A DNA stretch of 64,000 nt, taken from Drosophila pseudoobscura. Taxonomy: Eukaryota > Arthropoda > Insecta > Diptera > Drosophilidae. A model generated the notes under the pieces. The model saw nothing but the letters and a program-made list of their open reading frames with translations. It made no database searches and was not told the origin of the DNA. The stretch lies in contig NC_046683.1 in NCBI RefSeq assembly GCF_009870125.1, positions 56,311,869 to 56,375,868 of the forward strand. The letters are read 5' to 3'. This document shows, piece by piece, positions 44,166 through 58,900 of the stretch (the stretch's first letter is position 1; each line of letters opens with the position of its first letter). A program made the position numbers and the translations under genes.

Positions 44166-47100
44166 CAAGAGTCTCTTTTGGGCCTTTTATGGCGTCGAAG
44201 TGGCTTATGAGGCGATATACCCGTATGCTCTCCACGGGGGTACCGGGTATCGAAATGAGCAACTCTAGCCCCGCACTGCCCCTGGCAGCTCTCAACTTCT
44301 ATACATGTGTAAAATTTTACACCACATCGACGGGGGCCAGTGGGGCAGCGGGGGGATGCGCGTCATTCGTTAGCCAGACGAGGAGGCTGCAGAGTGCAGG
44401 GAGATGCGGGAGCGGGAGCGGGAGCGGGTCAGTCGTTGGCCATTTTTGTTGCCAACTCGACATATTTCAATCACGTAAATATATTACGTAAACATTTGCT
44501 TTGCTTTTCGCACACAATTACGGAGGGCGTCGACGGCAAAGGGGGGCAGGGCGGGGCCAGCCACCGCAGGAGCGCCAGGGGCAGCAGCAGCAACAGTGGC
44601 AGGAACACAAATTTCAATTTCAATCTTTTTATGCATCACACACTCCACGGTCCAGGGTCCACGGTCCATAGTCCACTCCCTAACCCTGATCCTGGCCCTG
44701 GGTAGGCGAAGGGCCAACACCACCCCGCCCCCGCTTCAACCGCCTGCCGCACTGCCTTTTACTCTCCCGTAATATTCATAATGGATTTACCAATATGGTG
44801 AGCAATTTTTATTAATGCAACCGACGGAGGCAGCCTGTGCCGAGTGGTCAGCGGTGGCGACCCCATCTACTCGGCTAGAGACCTCTCTATCAACACGAAA
44901 GGAGGCGGCGGCTGTTTGACCATGGCCCGAACACATGTCTGCATGAGTGTCTATCCATGTGTGTGTCGGTGTGTGTGTGAGTGTGTAGGTGTGTGTGGGT
45001 GTGTGTGGGTTAAATGGGCTTTTGGCTTTTTGATCTTTAAATGTTTGTACAACGCTTTGATGTTCATATGGTGACCTGCAATCTGCTTTCGGCCTTCTCT
45101 GCTCTCTGCTTTTTACGCTGCTTCTCTTTTTTTTTTTTTTTGCCTTCTTTCTGCTTTTCCTGTGTACAATTTTCTTTGGTTTTCCTGCGGGCTGCTGGTT
45201 GCAACAGTTGGGGCGAAGGCAGCTTTAAAATAGACACAAAATCCATTGAAAACTCGTAGAGACGGGGGACCGGGGGGACGGGGGGGACGGGGAATGGCGG
45301 AATCTTTGCCAACAATATTTACACCTCCATTACACCCAATCAACGGGGATGGAGGGGAGGGAAACAGCAAGGCATTCAGCAAAACTGAATAATGATCAAT
45401 TGATGGCGTCAAACTTTGCCCACAGCTTCCGCACGGCATCCCGACAGAATCCTCACAGAATCCTCACAAAGGAGACTAAGGACTGGCTTTTGAAATTAAG
45501 TGGATTTCTTGGGCCCCGCTGACAGCTAGACTTCATAATAATCAATGCGGGGACAGATAAGGCGATAATAAGTTTGCCGTGACGCTTACGCAGACGCTGA
45601 CGGGGATAAGGACGAGCACCTGCCCGGCCGCAGGATGGCCTCGCCTTGATGTGGGTTGGCAGGCGCTGAAATTTGCCCGGCAAGCGCCAGGCCGGGGCAT
45701 TAAAGAGCAAATTGGAGAGCGACTGTCCCGTTCCGGCATTTAATAATTGAAATATTTGCATAATTATTAAGAGAGTTCCAGGAGAAATTTCATTAAATTT
45801 TCGGATTGGATCCACGAAATTCTATAAAAATCAGACAGGCGTATAATCTCCCTGGAAAGCGGGAAAATGAAAAGTTTCTAGCTCTTGAGAGCCCCGGGAG
45901 AGGGGTGTACGGGTGTACGGGTGTACGGGTGTACGGGCATGGGAAAAAGAAATAAATAAAACTATAAAAGAAGGAGAAGAGCTGTCGGATGGTTTCGTGT
46001 GGGAGTCGCCACGGACTCCTCGTAGACCCAGAGCCAGCGCCAGAGCCAGCGCCAGAGCCATAGCCAGACCCAGACCCAGAGTCGGGAGTCAAGAGCAACG
46101 TCGTCGGCGTCGGCGGCGGCGGCGGCGTCGGCAAGGCATATGAACATACAAAATATTCCCTACAAAGGAGTTGATTACACAAAGGAAAATTACGACGAAT
46201 CATTTCCGCTGCTTGGCTGCTTACACGCCCAGCGAGTGTACCGTCCGGACCCCTTTTCCCCCCTTTGCCTCCTTTGCCTCGGTTTCCTCCGTTTCCTCGT
46301 TTCGTTTCCCCGCCACCCACTTCCCTGTCGGGCGGAGTAGGGTCGAGCCATTTGTTAAACGGCTGCAAAAACAAAGCCCCCAACAGTCGCAGCCGAAACT
46401 GAGATAGCTGGAAAAAAAGAAGGCCCAGAAGAAAAGCCTAGCTTCAGGGGCCGAGGCTTTGGATACCTTTTAACGATGGCATTCGGCCCAAAAGTCCCAG
46501 GATAAGCGTAAGCGATTAGTATTACCAGATTATCCCACGTCCCAGTGTTTTCTCCGAAGAGGTTCCACGGGAAAAAGAGGCGAACTGACTCCGAAATATC
46601 ATACAAATATAACAGATCAAATAGTGGCTGCAGGAAGCGCTTGAAGCGATAGTTCCTCGATATTTGGCCTCCCGCCAGGGGGCTGGTAGTCCAACGACAG
46701 CCAACAAAATGGCAGACAAAAAGAGAAAAGAGTCAAGCGCGTAGGAGTAGTGCCCCATTGGTTTTGGCCAAAGCACACCGAGCAGCGTACTGTGCCCCAG
46801 AACCAGATCGAGGCCGCGACTTCTACAGTTCCCAAAGTTCCCAAAGAGTCAGGCTTGGAAGTCGGGAGACTTGAAGACCTCAGAGATCATCTGGTTCTCG
46901 CACTGAGAGCCGAGAGAGCGTAGCAGCCAGGCCTGTTGGATATCAGTTGGGCCCACGTGGGTTCCAGCCCTAGGAGACAGGCGAAGAAGACTGCCCTCTC
47001 GCCATTCTACGAGGCAACCAGAGGTGTCCCATCTAGATCTGTGGGTGTGTAACGTACAATTTAATCGTCCAGGAAGTCACTCAAATGCAGGCTTACCTGG

Positions 47101-50100
47101 TCCCGGTGATCGTTTTCTCGGCCAGAGGCAAAGAGCGGGACTCATTGATGTCCCTGCAACTTGGCTGCCTGAAAGCAGGGTATGGATTCTGATGGATTCT
47201 GAACTCCCGCGACAGGTTGAAAACTTACCCAGCCGGCACTGAGAGCTCTTCGTCTGGATTTGGCCACAGGACCTCCTAGTCGCGAGTGGTGATCGGTGGC
47301 CCTTGTGTTTCTGAGTGTCTCTGGGTCTTGTTTGGCCGCTTCAGTCCTCTGGCTTTCTAGGAAGTCCAGGATGGGGCTTCACTCTTTCGCTTCCTGGCCT
47401 CCCATTGGGTTGGCTTTCTTCGGGCCACCAGCAGGGGCCTAGATTAGGTCTAGCCTTCACCAAATTTTATTCAAAAATGAACTAAGTTTTTGATGAATAT
47501 TTTCCCTCAAACTCAAATCAGCTAACATATATTGTAAATGTGATAGAAATCTCTTCCAGTTCAGCTGGAATGTACTAGTATTTTCTCCAGTTATTTTGCT
47601 TTATTCCATTTTTTTCGGTCCAGGTTGGCCGGACTTAAAGTCGGTCTTGGTCTTTGCTCCTGCGGCTTCTGCGTGGCGTCACATCAACGTTGACAACATT
47701 TTGGGGCCCACATAAATTATATTTAATTGAAATTCTTTCGGAAGCCAGCGAGAGGGGCGTGGGGTGGGGGGTGGGAGGGGAAAATTAGCGGCAGAGAGGC
47801 CGAAACAGACAGCGCACAACTTTCTTAAACTCATAAATTGCTCGGGTGTCAGGGCATTAGCAGGAGGAGGAGAAGGAGGAGGAGGAGGAGGTCGGTCGGC
47901 GGGTCAGGCTCCAACGTTCGCGGACTTGTAAACGTCAACGATCGTCTAATGTTTCCATGCGTCATAAATTTCATTGAAAAGCGCTTCCGTTGCGCCATTT
48001 TCAGACGTTTTCCACCTGTCCTGTCCTGTCCTGTACGTCCTGTCCCGCCCCAGTCCGCCGTGGCTTCGTGCCTGCCTTTGGCTTTTCCTTGTGGGGCGCA
48101 CACATCCTTGTACTCGTACTATAAAATGCATAAGGGAAATGAATTGCTTTACGAGCAACCGCAGTCCCAAACGACGCTTCGTCGAGTAGGAGCCTTCGTC
48201 TCCGTCTCCGTCTCAGTCTCCGTCTCCGTCTCCGTCTAAGGAATATGCCACTGTAAATCAACACCCAGGACACACACACACACACACACATACAGCTACT
48301 CGAGCACACACCCACACGTACATAAATAGTTGCGGGCGTCCGTGTCGGTGTCCGTGTACGGGTCTGAGTCTGGGTCCGGGTCCGGGCCTCGCATTCCGTA
48401 GGCGTTTATAAGCTGTCGAAAGTAGTTAAGCGTTTTTCATAATTTATTTATGACCGCCCCCGTGGAAAAGGGAATCGCATTTAAGCATGTTTCATATTAA
48501 GTGCGCACAGTTTATGGCTCAGTCGGCCATAAAGAGGGATTAGGCCAGCGATGGAGCCCAGCAATGGCACACTATGCAAATCGGGGCCGGGACCCATAAA
48601 GAGCCTCTCACACGAGACTCTCTCTCCGATGAGACTTTGGCCGGAGTTTTCCCTGAGATTTCGCACACAATTAGAGCACTGCAGCGCCACTCATTGGCAA
48701 ACAGTGATCCATAGTCCACAATCCGCAATCCACAATCCGCAATCCGCAACTTTTGGCTACTAACACGATTATAACATTTGCTGCAAATAAAACTCCGGCA
48801 GAAACAAACTTGCCCCGAAAACGGAAAACTTTAGCCGGGAAACTACTTACGGGTGCGAGTACGGGTATGGGTACGGGTAGGGTGGTACGGGGGGTACGGG
48901 GGTACGGGTATTGGTGGAAACTTCCACCTAACCGACTGCCAATTGGAGTTGTTAATGAAATAATTTCTTACAAGTTGCCCACGAAAGTGAAACTCAGCGT
49001 TTAAGTTGTGCGGCTGCCAGGGTTGCCAGGGCGCCCAGGGCAGCCGATAATTTTGGCATAGATTCGTACTCGAGCCGTGCCTGGAGTCCACCTAGAGAAC
49101 AACACTCGAGAGCTTTTGGCCACATTTATTGTGTAAAATGTAGCCTGGCCCCCGGTCGCCCGCTCTCTTGGAGTCCTTGGAGTCCTTTGTGCATTTGTGC
49201 TTCATTATGCGCAACTCGTTTTTGTTTGACTTGGCCAGAGACGGGGGACTGGGCTTGGGCGGGCTCGGGCTCCGGCTCGGGCCAGAAAGTCTAAACAAAT
49301 TTTCTTTTCTTGCCCTGCACTCAGGCTGTCCGTCCGTCCGTCCGTCCATTCGCACTCATCAGTAGGGCAGGGACTGGGACAGGGACAGGGGCTCTCAAGT
49401 CTGCCGTTTCGTGCCATTGTGCGCTTTGTTTAATGTTATGTAAACTTTTGCTCTATGGACGCCACTTCTTCCCTGGTGTTTCTATCTATTCAGCCATTCA
49501 TTTCAGCTCTGACTGCTCCTTTTTTTGGGCCGTAGCAGGAGACGGAGCAGGATCCGTAGCCGGAGCAGGACGGTACTTCGGTACATCACTCCAAAAACCA
49601 CCTACACTTAAAGGCTCTTAAAGTTGTCTGCAAATTGAGTCATTTGCCTGCACTTGTGGACCCCAAACCGAACCGAACGGGGCGGGGACATGGGACATGG
49701 GAATGGGAGATCCTGTTGTCAGGCTTCAAGCCTCCGCAATTTCTGCCAAACTGACAAATTTTTCAGTCCGCTGATTCCGCCAGGCCAAATGATTGATGAC
49801 TTTTCAATATGGCAACCGCATCAGCCACAAATGTAAATATTTCCCCCTGGGGAACACGGCCCCTTATCGCGTTCCGGGCCGTGGTCCTGGTCCTGGTCCT
49901 CGTCCTGGCCCCAGTACTGGCATCAACTTGAGCACTCAATCGTGGATTACATGCGTTTTATTTATGATTTTCTTCGCTGGTATTACAGAATGTTTTCCCT
50001 TTGGCTTATTTTTATTGTCATTTACTGTTGGTTTTTGGATCAGGATGAGAGAGCGAGAGGGAGAGAGCGAGAGCGAGAGAGATTCCCCCCTCCTTTGGGG

Positions 50101-51639
50101 TGGGATTTCGGTTTCGATTTTGTTGCCTTTACTTTTCCCCCGCTCCTCGCTCCTCCTTTCTCCTTTCTCCTTCCGCCTGACGTATTTTTCGTTCCAACTT
50201 TCCGTTGGGGCAACTTTTCTATGCGCAACTTTTGGCTGCTGCTGCTGCCGCTGCCGCTGCCGAGTGGCAACATTTAATTGCTCAGAAAAATATTCTCCGA
50301 AAAAAAAGAGAAAAGAAAAAACGATGGAGACGAAATACATAATAAAAATGTTGTCAATTGTTGTATTTTATGATGTTGCTTAAAAGTTCTGGCCAGGAAG
50401 GGAGAGAGCTCAGAGCTCGGACCCAGCACTTGAACAATTTGTTGTATTTTCCATTTTGTTGTCAGCTGAAGTTTAGTTGAAAACTTTTTACACTTTCCAG
50501 GGACCGTAGGGGGGGGGAGTCTGCAGCAGAGCGGGAGAGCAGGACTCTGATCGGATGAGATGTACATACTTTGCATAAGCCGCCCAAAATTAAAGCATTC
50601 ATTCGGAATGCAGGTCACCGATGAAAGCATGTGTTGGCTCTAGGCCTTCTGCACTTTCCTTTTGTGCACAGTTTTTCCAACCACTGGCCAAAAGAGAATG
50701 TGGATAAGTGCCTCGACAGCCAGATACCCAGTAGCATAGTGGCGGAGCTGCAGGGCCAAAGAGAGAGCTGCTCAGACTGTGCCTGGCATCTGGGATCTGC
50801 CTCTAGGCAGGCATAATGAACATCAAATGAAATGGAATGCTTTGTGAACAAAAATTACCATTTGACCCAAAGCTCCCTGGCATGTGTGCCAGACAACGCG
50901 GAGAAAAACTCCTTATGGCCGCTTAAAGCGCATTAAAGCCCATTCCATTCTCATTTTCATTTTCATTTTCAGTCGCGCTTTCCCGGAGAAAGAGCGCGCC
51001 CGCTGCTTTAGATTCTCATTTGTTGTCGCTGTCTGTTTTCGCGGACGGCGATTGCTACACTGATATTTGTTGTTTGCTCGCTGCACTTAATGTAATTAAT
51101 TTTAATTAAAATCCAACGGGAGCATGCAACAAAAAAATTTGCCACAGTAATGAGCACAAAAGTCTCTCTTCTCTGTGGGTGCCTGTCTGTCTATCCGTCT
51201 GTCTGTCTGTCTGTCCGTCTGTCGAATGGTGAACTTGCCACTGCCTCTCGCTTTGCCCCTGCATCTTGCTTTGCTACCCTCTCCTTTGGTGGCATATCTT
51301 TTCGCGCCTGCAACGGAGTCGCGGGATAAAAAACGCAGAGTTCCTTTCAGCGAGCGCCTGACCGCCCTCCCGCCCGCCTGCCTGCCCGTCGGTGGGCTAG
51401 GCGCAAATAGAAACAGACACAGATGGGGAGTCCTAGTGTGAGAGTGTGAGAGTGTGTTTGGTTAGCTGCTGGCCCGTAAACTCCCGTTACAACTACGATG
51501 AAGCGTTTGGCAAACATTTTAAAGTTGCCATTTAAATGATGTAGCACTCGGCTCTCGGAGCGCCCTCCGTAGCGGCCTGCATCCGGGGGGCCAGATCGAG
51601 AGCAGCAGGCCAAACACAGGCAAATGTATGCAAATAGTC
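44166..51639. other. Non-coding DNA with simple repeats
   Basis: No gene was recognised. It contains GGGAGC (44405-44428), GTGT tracts (44957-45008), the 8-bp unit GTGTACGG (45905-45940), CCAGAG hexamers (46028-46078), GGAGGA (47862-47892), TCTCCG hexamers (48197-48238), GGGTACGG units (48855-48908) and TGTC units (51182-51223). The part at 46400-47470 is relatively poor in simple repeats but shows no clear coding signal. Confidence 0.5.
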
Positions 51640-52790
51640 GAGCAAATATGATTGCGGATTATGAAACACTGTCAATATGGCCAATAATTGTGGAAAATAA
51701 TTTCCCAACAAGAGCTAAATCAATGCGACTCGAGGAAAATCCCATCTAGCGAAGAATAAATGCAATTTCATTCATTTCAAATGTCATTCAAACCATAACC
51801 ACTGGTCCTAAATATTGTACATACACTCAAGGAATGGAAATTCCAAATAGTTGATCAAATTTGAATTATCTCTGGTTTATCAGCCATAAAAATAGTACTT
51901 CTGAGGGAACACTTTCGCGTAAAAACAAATTAGACTTTCGGAAAAAAAAGCTCCACGAATAGGCAATAGTTTTTCTTTGTGGGAAAATGCAGGATTTGTT
52001 TAGTAATTCCTTGAAATTGCACTTAAGGAATAATTGTTTTTTTTTTTATTTATCTATTTTTGTATTTATTTTTTTTTGTATTTATTTATTTATGTATTTA
52101 TTTTTTTTTGTATATATTTTTTTTTGTATTTTTTTTTGTTTTTTAGATTTTTTATTATTTTTTTATTAATTAATTTTTTATTTATTTTTTTTGAGATGTT
52201 CTTTTTGATTGGATATTTTTAAACACACTGCCTTGCTCCGACACCAAGATTGAAAATATTTCTCTATTCTGAAATTCTATTGAACACAGATATCAATCGG
52301 CCTTAAAGTATTGTAGGTTTTGCCTACCGTCTGGAAAATAGTGAGCTATCAAATGCAAAATTAATCATAAATTACAATATATATTGTATCGAAGTTCTGG
52401 CTTTCGAAACTCCCGAAAAGTCGAAAAGTTATGTGCAAAATCAAGCATACCTCTAAAGAATTGTTCGTGGTATATTTTGTTGCTTTTAGAGCTGTCAGAA
52501 GTTATAATTGTTGTGGTCAGTAAATGTTGAGATTCTTCGCAGTTTCAAAATAGAACCCCCTTATATTGTTTTTGCACTCTCGTTCCCGCGTCGGAGTCGC
52601 ACACCCTGTATTTATGTTGTTTTCGGGAACCACGATTCCCACAGATCAAACCTCTGCTTACCTTCTGAAACTACAAGTTCTAAAGGGTTTCTAGAGGGTT
52701 CTCAGAGAAGTTTATAAAGTTCAGCCCAGATTTCAACCAGCAGCACTCCAAGGCCACCTTTAAGAATAGAACAGATTCTTGGAGGAATGG
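51640..52790. other. AT-rich island with a T-rich low-complexity core
   Basis: Positions 52035-52215 are almost entirely T with scattered A and G. The flanks on both sides are also AT-rich and lack the hexamer repeats of the neighbourhood. No gene was seen. Confidence 0.5.
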
Positions 52791-52894
52791 TAATACTTTT
52801 CCATTGCATTTTCCCCTCGGGACAAAAGCGCAACAAATTCTTTTCACTTTTTACACAATTTACGGCAAGGAAAACTGATTACAAGGACCCCAAA

Positions 52895-52942
<48 letters not shown>

Positions 52943-55900
52943 TGCACAGAGGCGCCCACATGTGCGACAGACAGAGAAAGAGACAGAGAGACAGAGGGAC
53001 AGACACACAATAGAGACTTTTTCTACGCCCCATTTTGACAATGAGGCAGGTCCTAAAATCCAGCCTCTTCTTTCGCTTCTTTCGCTTCTTTTAGCCGGCA
53101 GCTGCGTTGCACTTTTGAGCGCCGCTTTCTGTGCTATAAACAAATAAAAAGCTGCCTGCCGCCCCAACCTAGAACGGTATATGCACATATATACTGGGAG
53201 CCTTTATTTTTCAGTGTGTTTGCCTAGACATTGCATTTTTACCTCCCATATACCGATTCACGCGCTGTTGCACAAAGCAAAGTCGGCGTTTCCTGCCTCA
53301 GAAGGAGGCAACCTTCTGCTGGGGCCTCAATTGCTGGGCCACGTTTCGCTGGCTTCTCGAGTTTTTCCCCATTTCGCCATGTGGGTAGAAGCGGCGCGTC
53401 AAATAAATAGAAAAATGTTGCACGTGGCTGGTAAAAATTTAAATAAATCAGAGCCAGAGCAAGCGAGTGTGCCAGACAAAGGCGGGGCAGGCAGGAGAGG
53501 CCAAGAAAAAGTTGAAAAAGATTCAAGTCTGCATTTTGGTGCAGTTTTTAAAGCAGCAAACGGCAACGGCCACGAGGACAGAGAAGCCGCAACAGAGGCG
53601 ACAGCTAAAGCGACTCCTCAAATCCTGTTAACGAGACAGCAACAGCACAAACACAGATACAGATACAGACAGACACACACAAATGGAGGGCACAAGGAGC
53701 AAACGCACATCACATCCGTCACAGCGCAGACACAAACCCACCGCAGGCGTTAACTAGCGTGGACACAAACACGCAGCAGCACACCACCAACAACGAGGGC
53801 CAGGAGCCAGGAGCCGGCCACGTCCTTCGAGTACCCTGGACGTCCCAGCAGGAAGGGCTCTGGACTCTGCAGAGTCATCATACCCTGCCCGCCTGCAGGG
53901 TACCACAACAACGGGAATAGTTTAAGCTGCCGCTGCCGTTGCCGTTGCAGCTGTGGCGAGAGATGATAGGTGGAGGAGGTCTAAAAACTGAAGAGTTTAT
54001 AAAATTAACATCGTCATGACATTCAAGCAGACGTCGGCACCGGCTCTGGCACCGGCTCTGGCTCTGGCACTGGCTCTGCACACGACGCCGCTTGGCAGGA
54101 GTCCTGGAAAATCCTTTGAGCACGTTGTTGCTGCTGTTCCTGCTGTTGCTGCTGTTGTCGCTTTGCATTTGCATGGGAGCTGGTCTGATTTGTGTGTATG
54201 TCTCGTGTCGTGTTGGCATTTGTCGTTACAAACTTAATTAATGTTATGCAGAGGAGGAGGCCACCCCCCAGCCTCCACTCCGACTGGGGTGCTCTTGACT
54301 TTTGTCAAGCCAGGCAAAAATGTGCAGCCACGATGAGGCCACTGCCAACTGCAGTTCTAAGGACACGCTGTCAGCATCAGCTGACGTTTGGGGCTGGGTT
54401 TCCCTTTTTGGGACGGGACGGGGAACGGGGGGAGGGGGATTGGGGGTGGCGATTAATCGGTGGTGGAACCACAATTGATGTATCATTTTACATCGTTTTC
54501 GATCGGCTCCAAAATCCATCGCCTGGCAACGCCACGGCAGTCCCCCCCTTGGCAATCCTCTGCAGCTTATGACAACTTCAGGGCCTTGGCAAAGTTCACT
54601 CCAGAGCCGGGAAGAGCCTCTTTGGGCTGCAATTTCGTTAATGCTCATGCTGCTTGCCCGATTTTCAGTTTACAGTTTACAGTTTACGGTTATTGTTGAC
54701 AGGACTCTCAGGAAAGAGCCAGCCAGCTTGCCAGCCTGCAAGCCTTGATTGTTTACCCGTGCCGGTGCTCGTGCTCGTGCTCTTGCTCTTGCTCTGCTCC
54801 TATCCACTTGTTTGCTATTTGACTTAATTTAATGAAAATGTTGCAACCTGCAATTTACAAAACTAACGCCAACAAAACTTGAGATTGTTTACCCGGAGGG
54901 TCCCTCGTTCTTCGTCTTGATGATGATGATGATGCCTCTGGCACTAGAACGTCTTCGGCAGCTTCTTCGACTGGGCTTCTGGGATGCGGGCTCTCAGTTC
55001 TAAGTACATATTCCATCCGGAATGCTGCTGCTGCTGGCTGCCTGGCTGGCAGGATGAAGAGAAGTCAAACAAACGAATGCAAAAGGTTTTTTAACTGCCC
55101 CAAGTAGTCGTCGAAAAATGTGCTTAAGTGGCAAAAGACCAAGACGGAGGCGGACCCTTAATTATGCTGATTGCATTGCAGGAATATACATACATATGTC
55201 CTTGAGTGGCTCGTATATCAAACGCATAACACAACTCAATCGACAATCGACAATCGTTCAATCGTCAATCGTAAAGCTGATCATTCATTCCCTTCCTCTT
55301 TCAGGTCTCCCTGCCGGTGGTCGTTGCGCTGCTTCACTGAAGCGCTGGGCTCTCATCCCCCACATCCTACATATATGCGTCACTAATTTGCAATGATGAG
55401 TTATCAGAAGGGTAAGTTACCTGTGCCTGTCCAGGACACATGCCAAATGGCTGGCCATTTGCTGTAGAGCCTTCCAGGACCACCACCCGCACAAATGCAA
55501 GGCCTGCTCCTGGGCCTTCGGGTCAATCAATTTATACAATATAGTATATACCATAGTATGTGTGTGTGTGTGTGTCTACACTCTATGCTCGATGGCCGGT
55601 AATTCTTTATGGGATTGGCCCCAAACCAAATCTCTGCCACAATACAATTTACAGTAAATCAAGTAGAAAGCGAATTTACGCGGGTCATTCTCAAACAATT
55701 TGCTAGAGCTGCCCGGACAACGGACAACGGACAACAAAAGATAAAAGTGCGTTCAAGCATTAAAAAAAGAGCCCAAAACAGACCAAAATACAGATACAGA
55801 TACAGACAGACAGACACAGCAGTCGGGTAGTTGGGAAAAGTTGCACTAACAAGCTGAGGAAACATTTAGAGGGTTCATGGAGCGATAGAATCGAACAAAG

Positions 55901-58900
55901 GAAAATGCTGCATACTTTTTGGGGGTTGGCCAGTCTGCCGCCTAATGAGCTGCCATGAATCGGCATGAATTGGCGGCACCATTGAGCCCGGGGAATGGGG
56001 CATGGGGCATGGACTTGGGCTTGGGCTCGAGCTTGGGCGGATGCGGGAGATGATGCCCTGCCAACTAGTTTCAAAATTAATTGCCACCAGTTTTTGTGTG
56101 TTGTGTTGGCCAGTCGAAAAACGCGGCCAGTGGCTTAGGCCAGGCGTTGAGTTGACTGTCGGAACAATGTTGTTTTGCTGCTGCTCGATGCCAGCGGCTG
56201 CTGCTGTTGCGCCGTTCAATTAACTTGTGCGACAATCCAATCAAAAGTGTATTAAAGGCCCGTTTACGGCCATTGCCGGATCCGAGATGCGGCCACGAGG
56301 CCATTTTCCATAGCCCGTTGCTGTCGATAACAGCAATTACATAAATGTTTTTATGGCAATAGGCGTGTGGGGGAGGTGGGGAGGTGTGGGAGCTGGCTTG
56401 CACTGCCTACAGAGCCCCATCCATGCCCACAATCGGCTAACCAAATGCGATTTAATGGGCCTCCGTCGAAACAGCTGCAGTTCATTGTGGCGGGGCAAGC
56501 GGCAGGCGGCAGGCGGCAAGCGGGTGTAGTGGTATTTTTCCCATCGAAATATCCGCTGTAAAGGACTTTGCAATTAAGGCATAAATTCACATTATCACGC
56601 ATACGACATGTCGGACAGAGCCCTGCGGAAAAGAGGGGCCAAGTGGGATAGAAACCAGCAGGAACCGATGAAAACTGTGGATGCACCAAAACTGGCAATG
56701 GAGGCCCTTTCTTTATTAATCGATTAGTCGGAAACCTCTGAATGACTTCAAACCCCAAAAAGTAAACGCTGAATGTTTCTGGCCAGCTCCAACGATCAAT
56801 AAATGCTGCACCGATTGAGATCTTCTTCCCAGCATTCCTGCCATAAACATCTCCAGGCAACGCTGCCTTATTCCTGGTCTAATTTATTTATCTACTTGTA
56901 ATATTTAATAAAAATGCCCCAATTGGTTCTGGAGACACACATACGCCTGGCTGGAGCACAGGTCCTTCGCCTCGATTCGGGCAATCAGAATTTTTATTTA
57001 CATGATTGTGCGAAGCCTAGGGCCACGCCTCGTCTCCGTCTTCGGGCGGGACACGTGCTTGGCTGGCAGGCCCTCGACACGAACTATATAAATAAAGAAA
57101 TCCCATCCTCCGTCGCCCCATGCCCCATGCCCCTTTCCCCCGTCGGAGACTGGTAAAACTTTTCCAATTTTCCCCTTTTTATCGTAAATTACGCACAATT
57201 CAATATTTGGCCTTTTTACTGGTGTTTCCCCATCTCCCCCTCTCTCAGGTCTCTTGTGCCATGTCTCTGCTGTTGTCTGCCTTTTTTCTGCCTGAATGGT
57301 TCCACCGTCTGGCAAGAGGGGGATTACCGGGTGGATGGGGATGGGGCAAGACAATTTCTTTTCTTTGTTTTTGCTATTTTGCTATTTTTTGTGTGTCTCT
57401 TTATCGTAAATAAGAAATCTCATACGTGCCTAGGCCTGGGCACAGAGAGGGCCGCCCCTTGGCCGCCACTCATTTGCTTTATGAATGGAGCTAAAGTTAG
57501 TTTCACTTTTGTTCCCTGCCTAATCGAAATTGGTTTCCTCGGCCCGGCTCACAAGTGTAATGATTGTTTTTCTATGCGTGTGGTAATTTATTTAGCATTA
57601 TTTATACTCGAATCCAGAGAAAGGGATGCGATGCGATGCGATGGCCAGGGAAAGTTTTCGCAAAACTATTGTGCTCGTATTTATCATGGCTCAGCGAAAG
57701 TTGTGCCTGAGTTCAGTGAGGTCGAAAGGTATTTAGCTGGATTGGCAATGGCCATGGAACGAAGGAACAAAGGAACAAAGGAGCCAGGGAGCAAAGGGAG
57801 TGTAGTCAAAGATGGGAAATTGATTTGAAAATGGATCTTCAATTGATCTAAGCTGAAGGAGTGCAGGGCTGCAGGACTGCAAGATTGTCATGGCTGCTGC
57901 ATACAAAATCAGTGCATGACAACGACCTCAACACGTCTCTGCAGCACAGACAACCCTAGAGCGAGGGCCTGTGTGCGCCCAATTGTATGCAACGGCCCGG
58001 CCTTTGTGTCAAGATTTTTATGCCGTTCATGGCACGCAAACGTGTTCACAAAAAAAAAAGGAAGATAGGAAGGAAGGAAAAGCGAGAGTCTAGAGTAGAC
58101 CCGAAAAAACACAGGCACGAAGGGCACGGGGGGGGGGGGGGGGCTAGTAAATTGAAAGACACCGAGGCCACACAGAGACGACAGAGGCGTACTCTACTCG
58201 TCCTAGACGGACCAAACTGATTCAATTAAATCAGTCCAATTGAAGCCACTGACGAAATGTGCGGAGCGAGCCGATGCGATGTGTGCGTGTGTGCATGGAA
58301 TACTTAAGCTGCAGACAGGCCGCATTTACTGCAGTGTGTTGTCCCCAGACTCTTGTTTAAATTTCAGCTTAAAGACTGGGCGAAACTTCATCATTATCGT
58401 CTGAAGGGGGGGGAAGGGGGCGGCTCCAACCTCCAACTCCAAACTCTTTACGGCCAAATGTTGCCCTGCTTGCGCGCAAAAAGTTGTCGCAACGCATTTT
58501 ATACAAATAACTGAACATTTTGTTTGTGCCACACTTGCGCGCACACAATTTTTTAATGTCTCGACGGTTTTTGCCACATGTTCGCATCGAATCGGAGTGG
58601 AATCAGCGAACCGGCCAACAACACCAGTAGCGGGGGAAGGGGCAGCGGTAGGGGCATCAGCGGCAGGGGCAATTGGAGCTTTTCCCTGCCGGGATCCCGG
58701 ATCCTGTGACTTTTGTCGCGTATCGTATTAATATCTCAATTTATAGCAATTTATAAAAATATGAAAAACGTTCAAGCGGGTGGAAAAATCTGTATGCGAT
58801 TGTGGGCTGCCCGGAAATACAATTTAAATGTGCCTTTTTTTTGTTGTTTTTTTGCTTTTTTTGGTTTTTGTTGTTTTTGCCAACGATGCTAACGAAGCCA

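Noticed and set aside
44828-44890. tRNA-like string GCCGAGTGGTCAGCGG
   Set aside because: Resembles a class II tRNA D-arm, but no GGTTCGA T-loop or acceptor-stem pairing follows.
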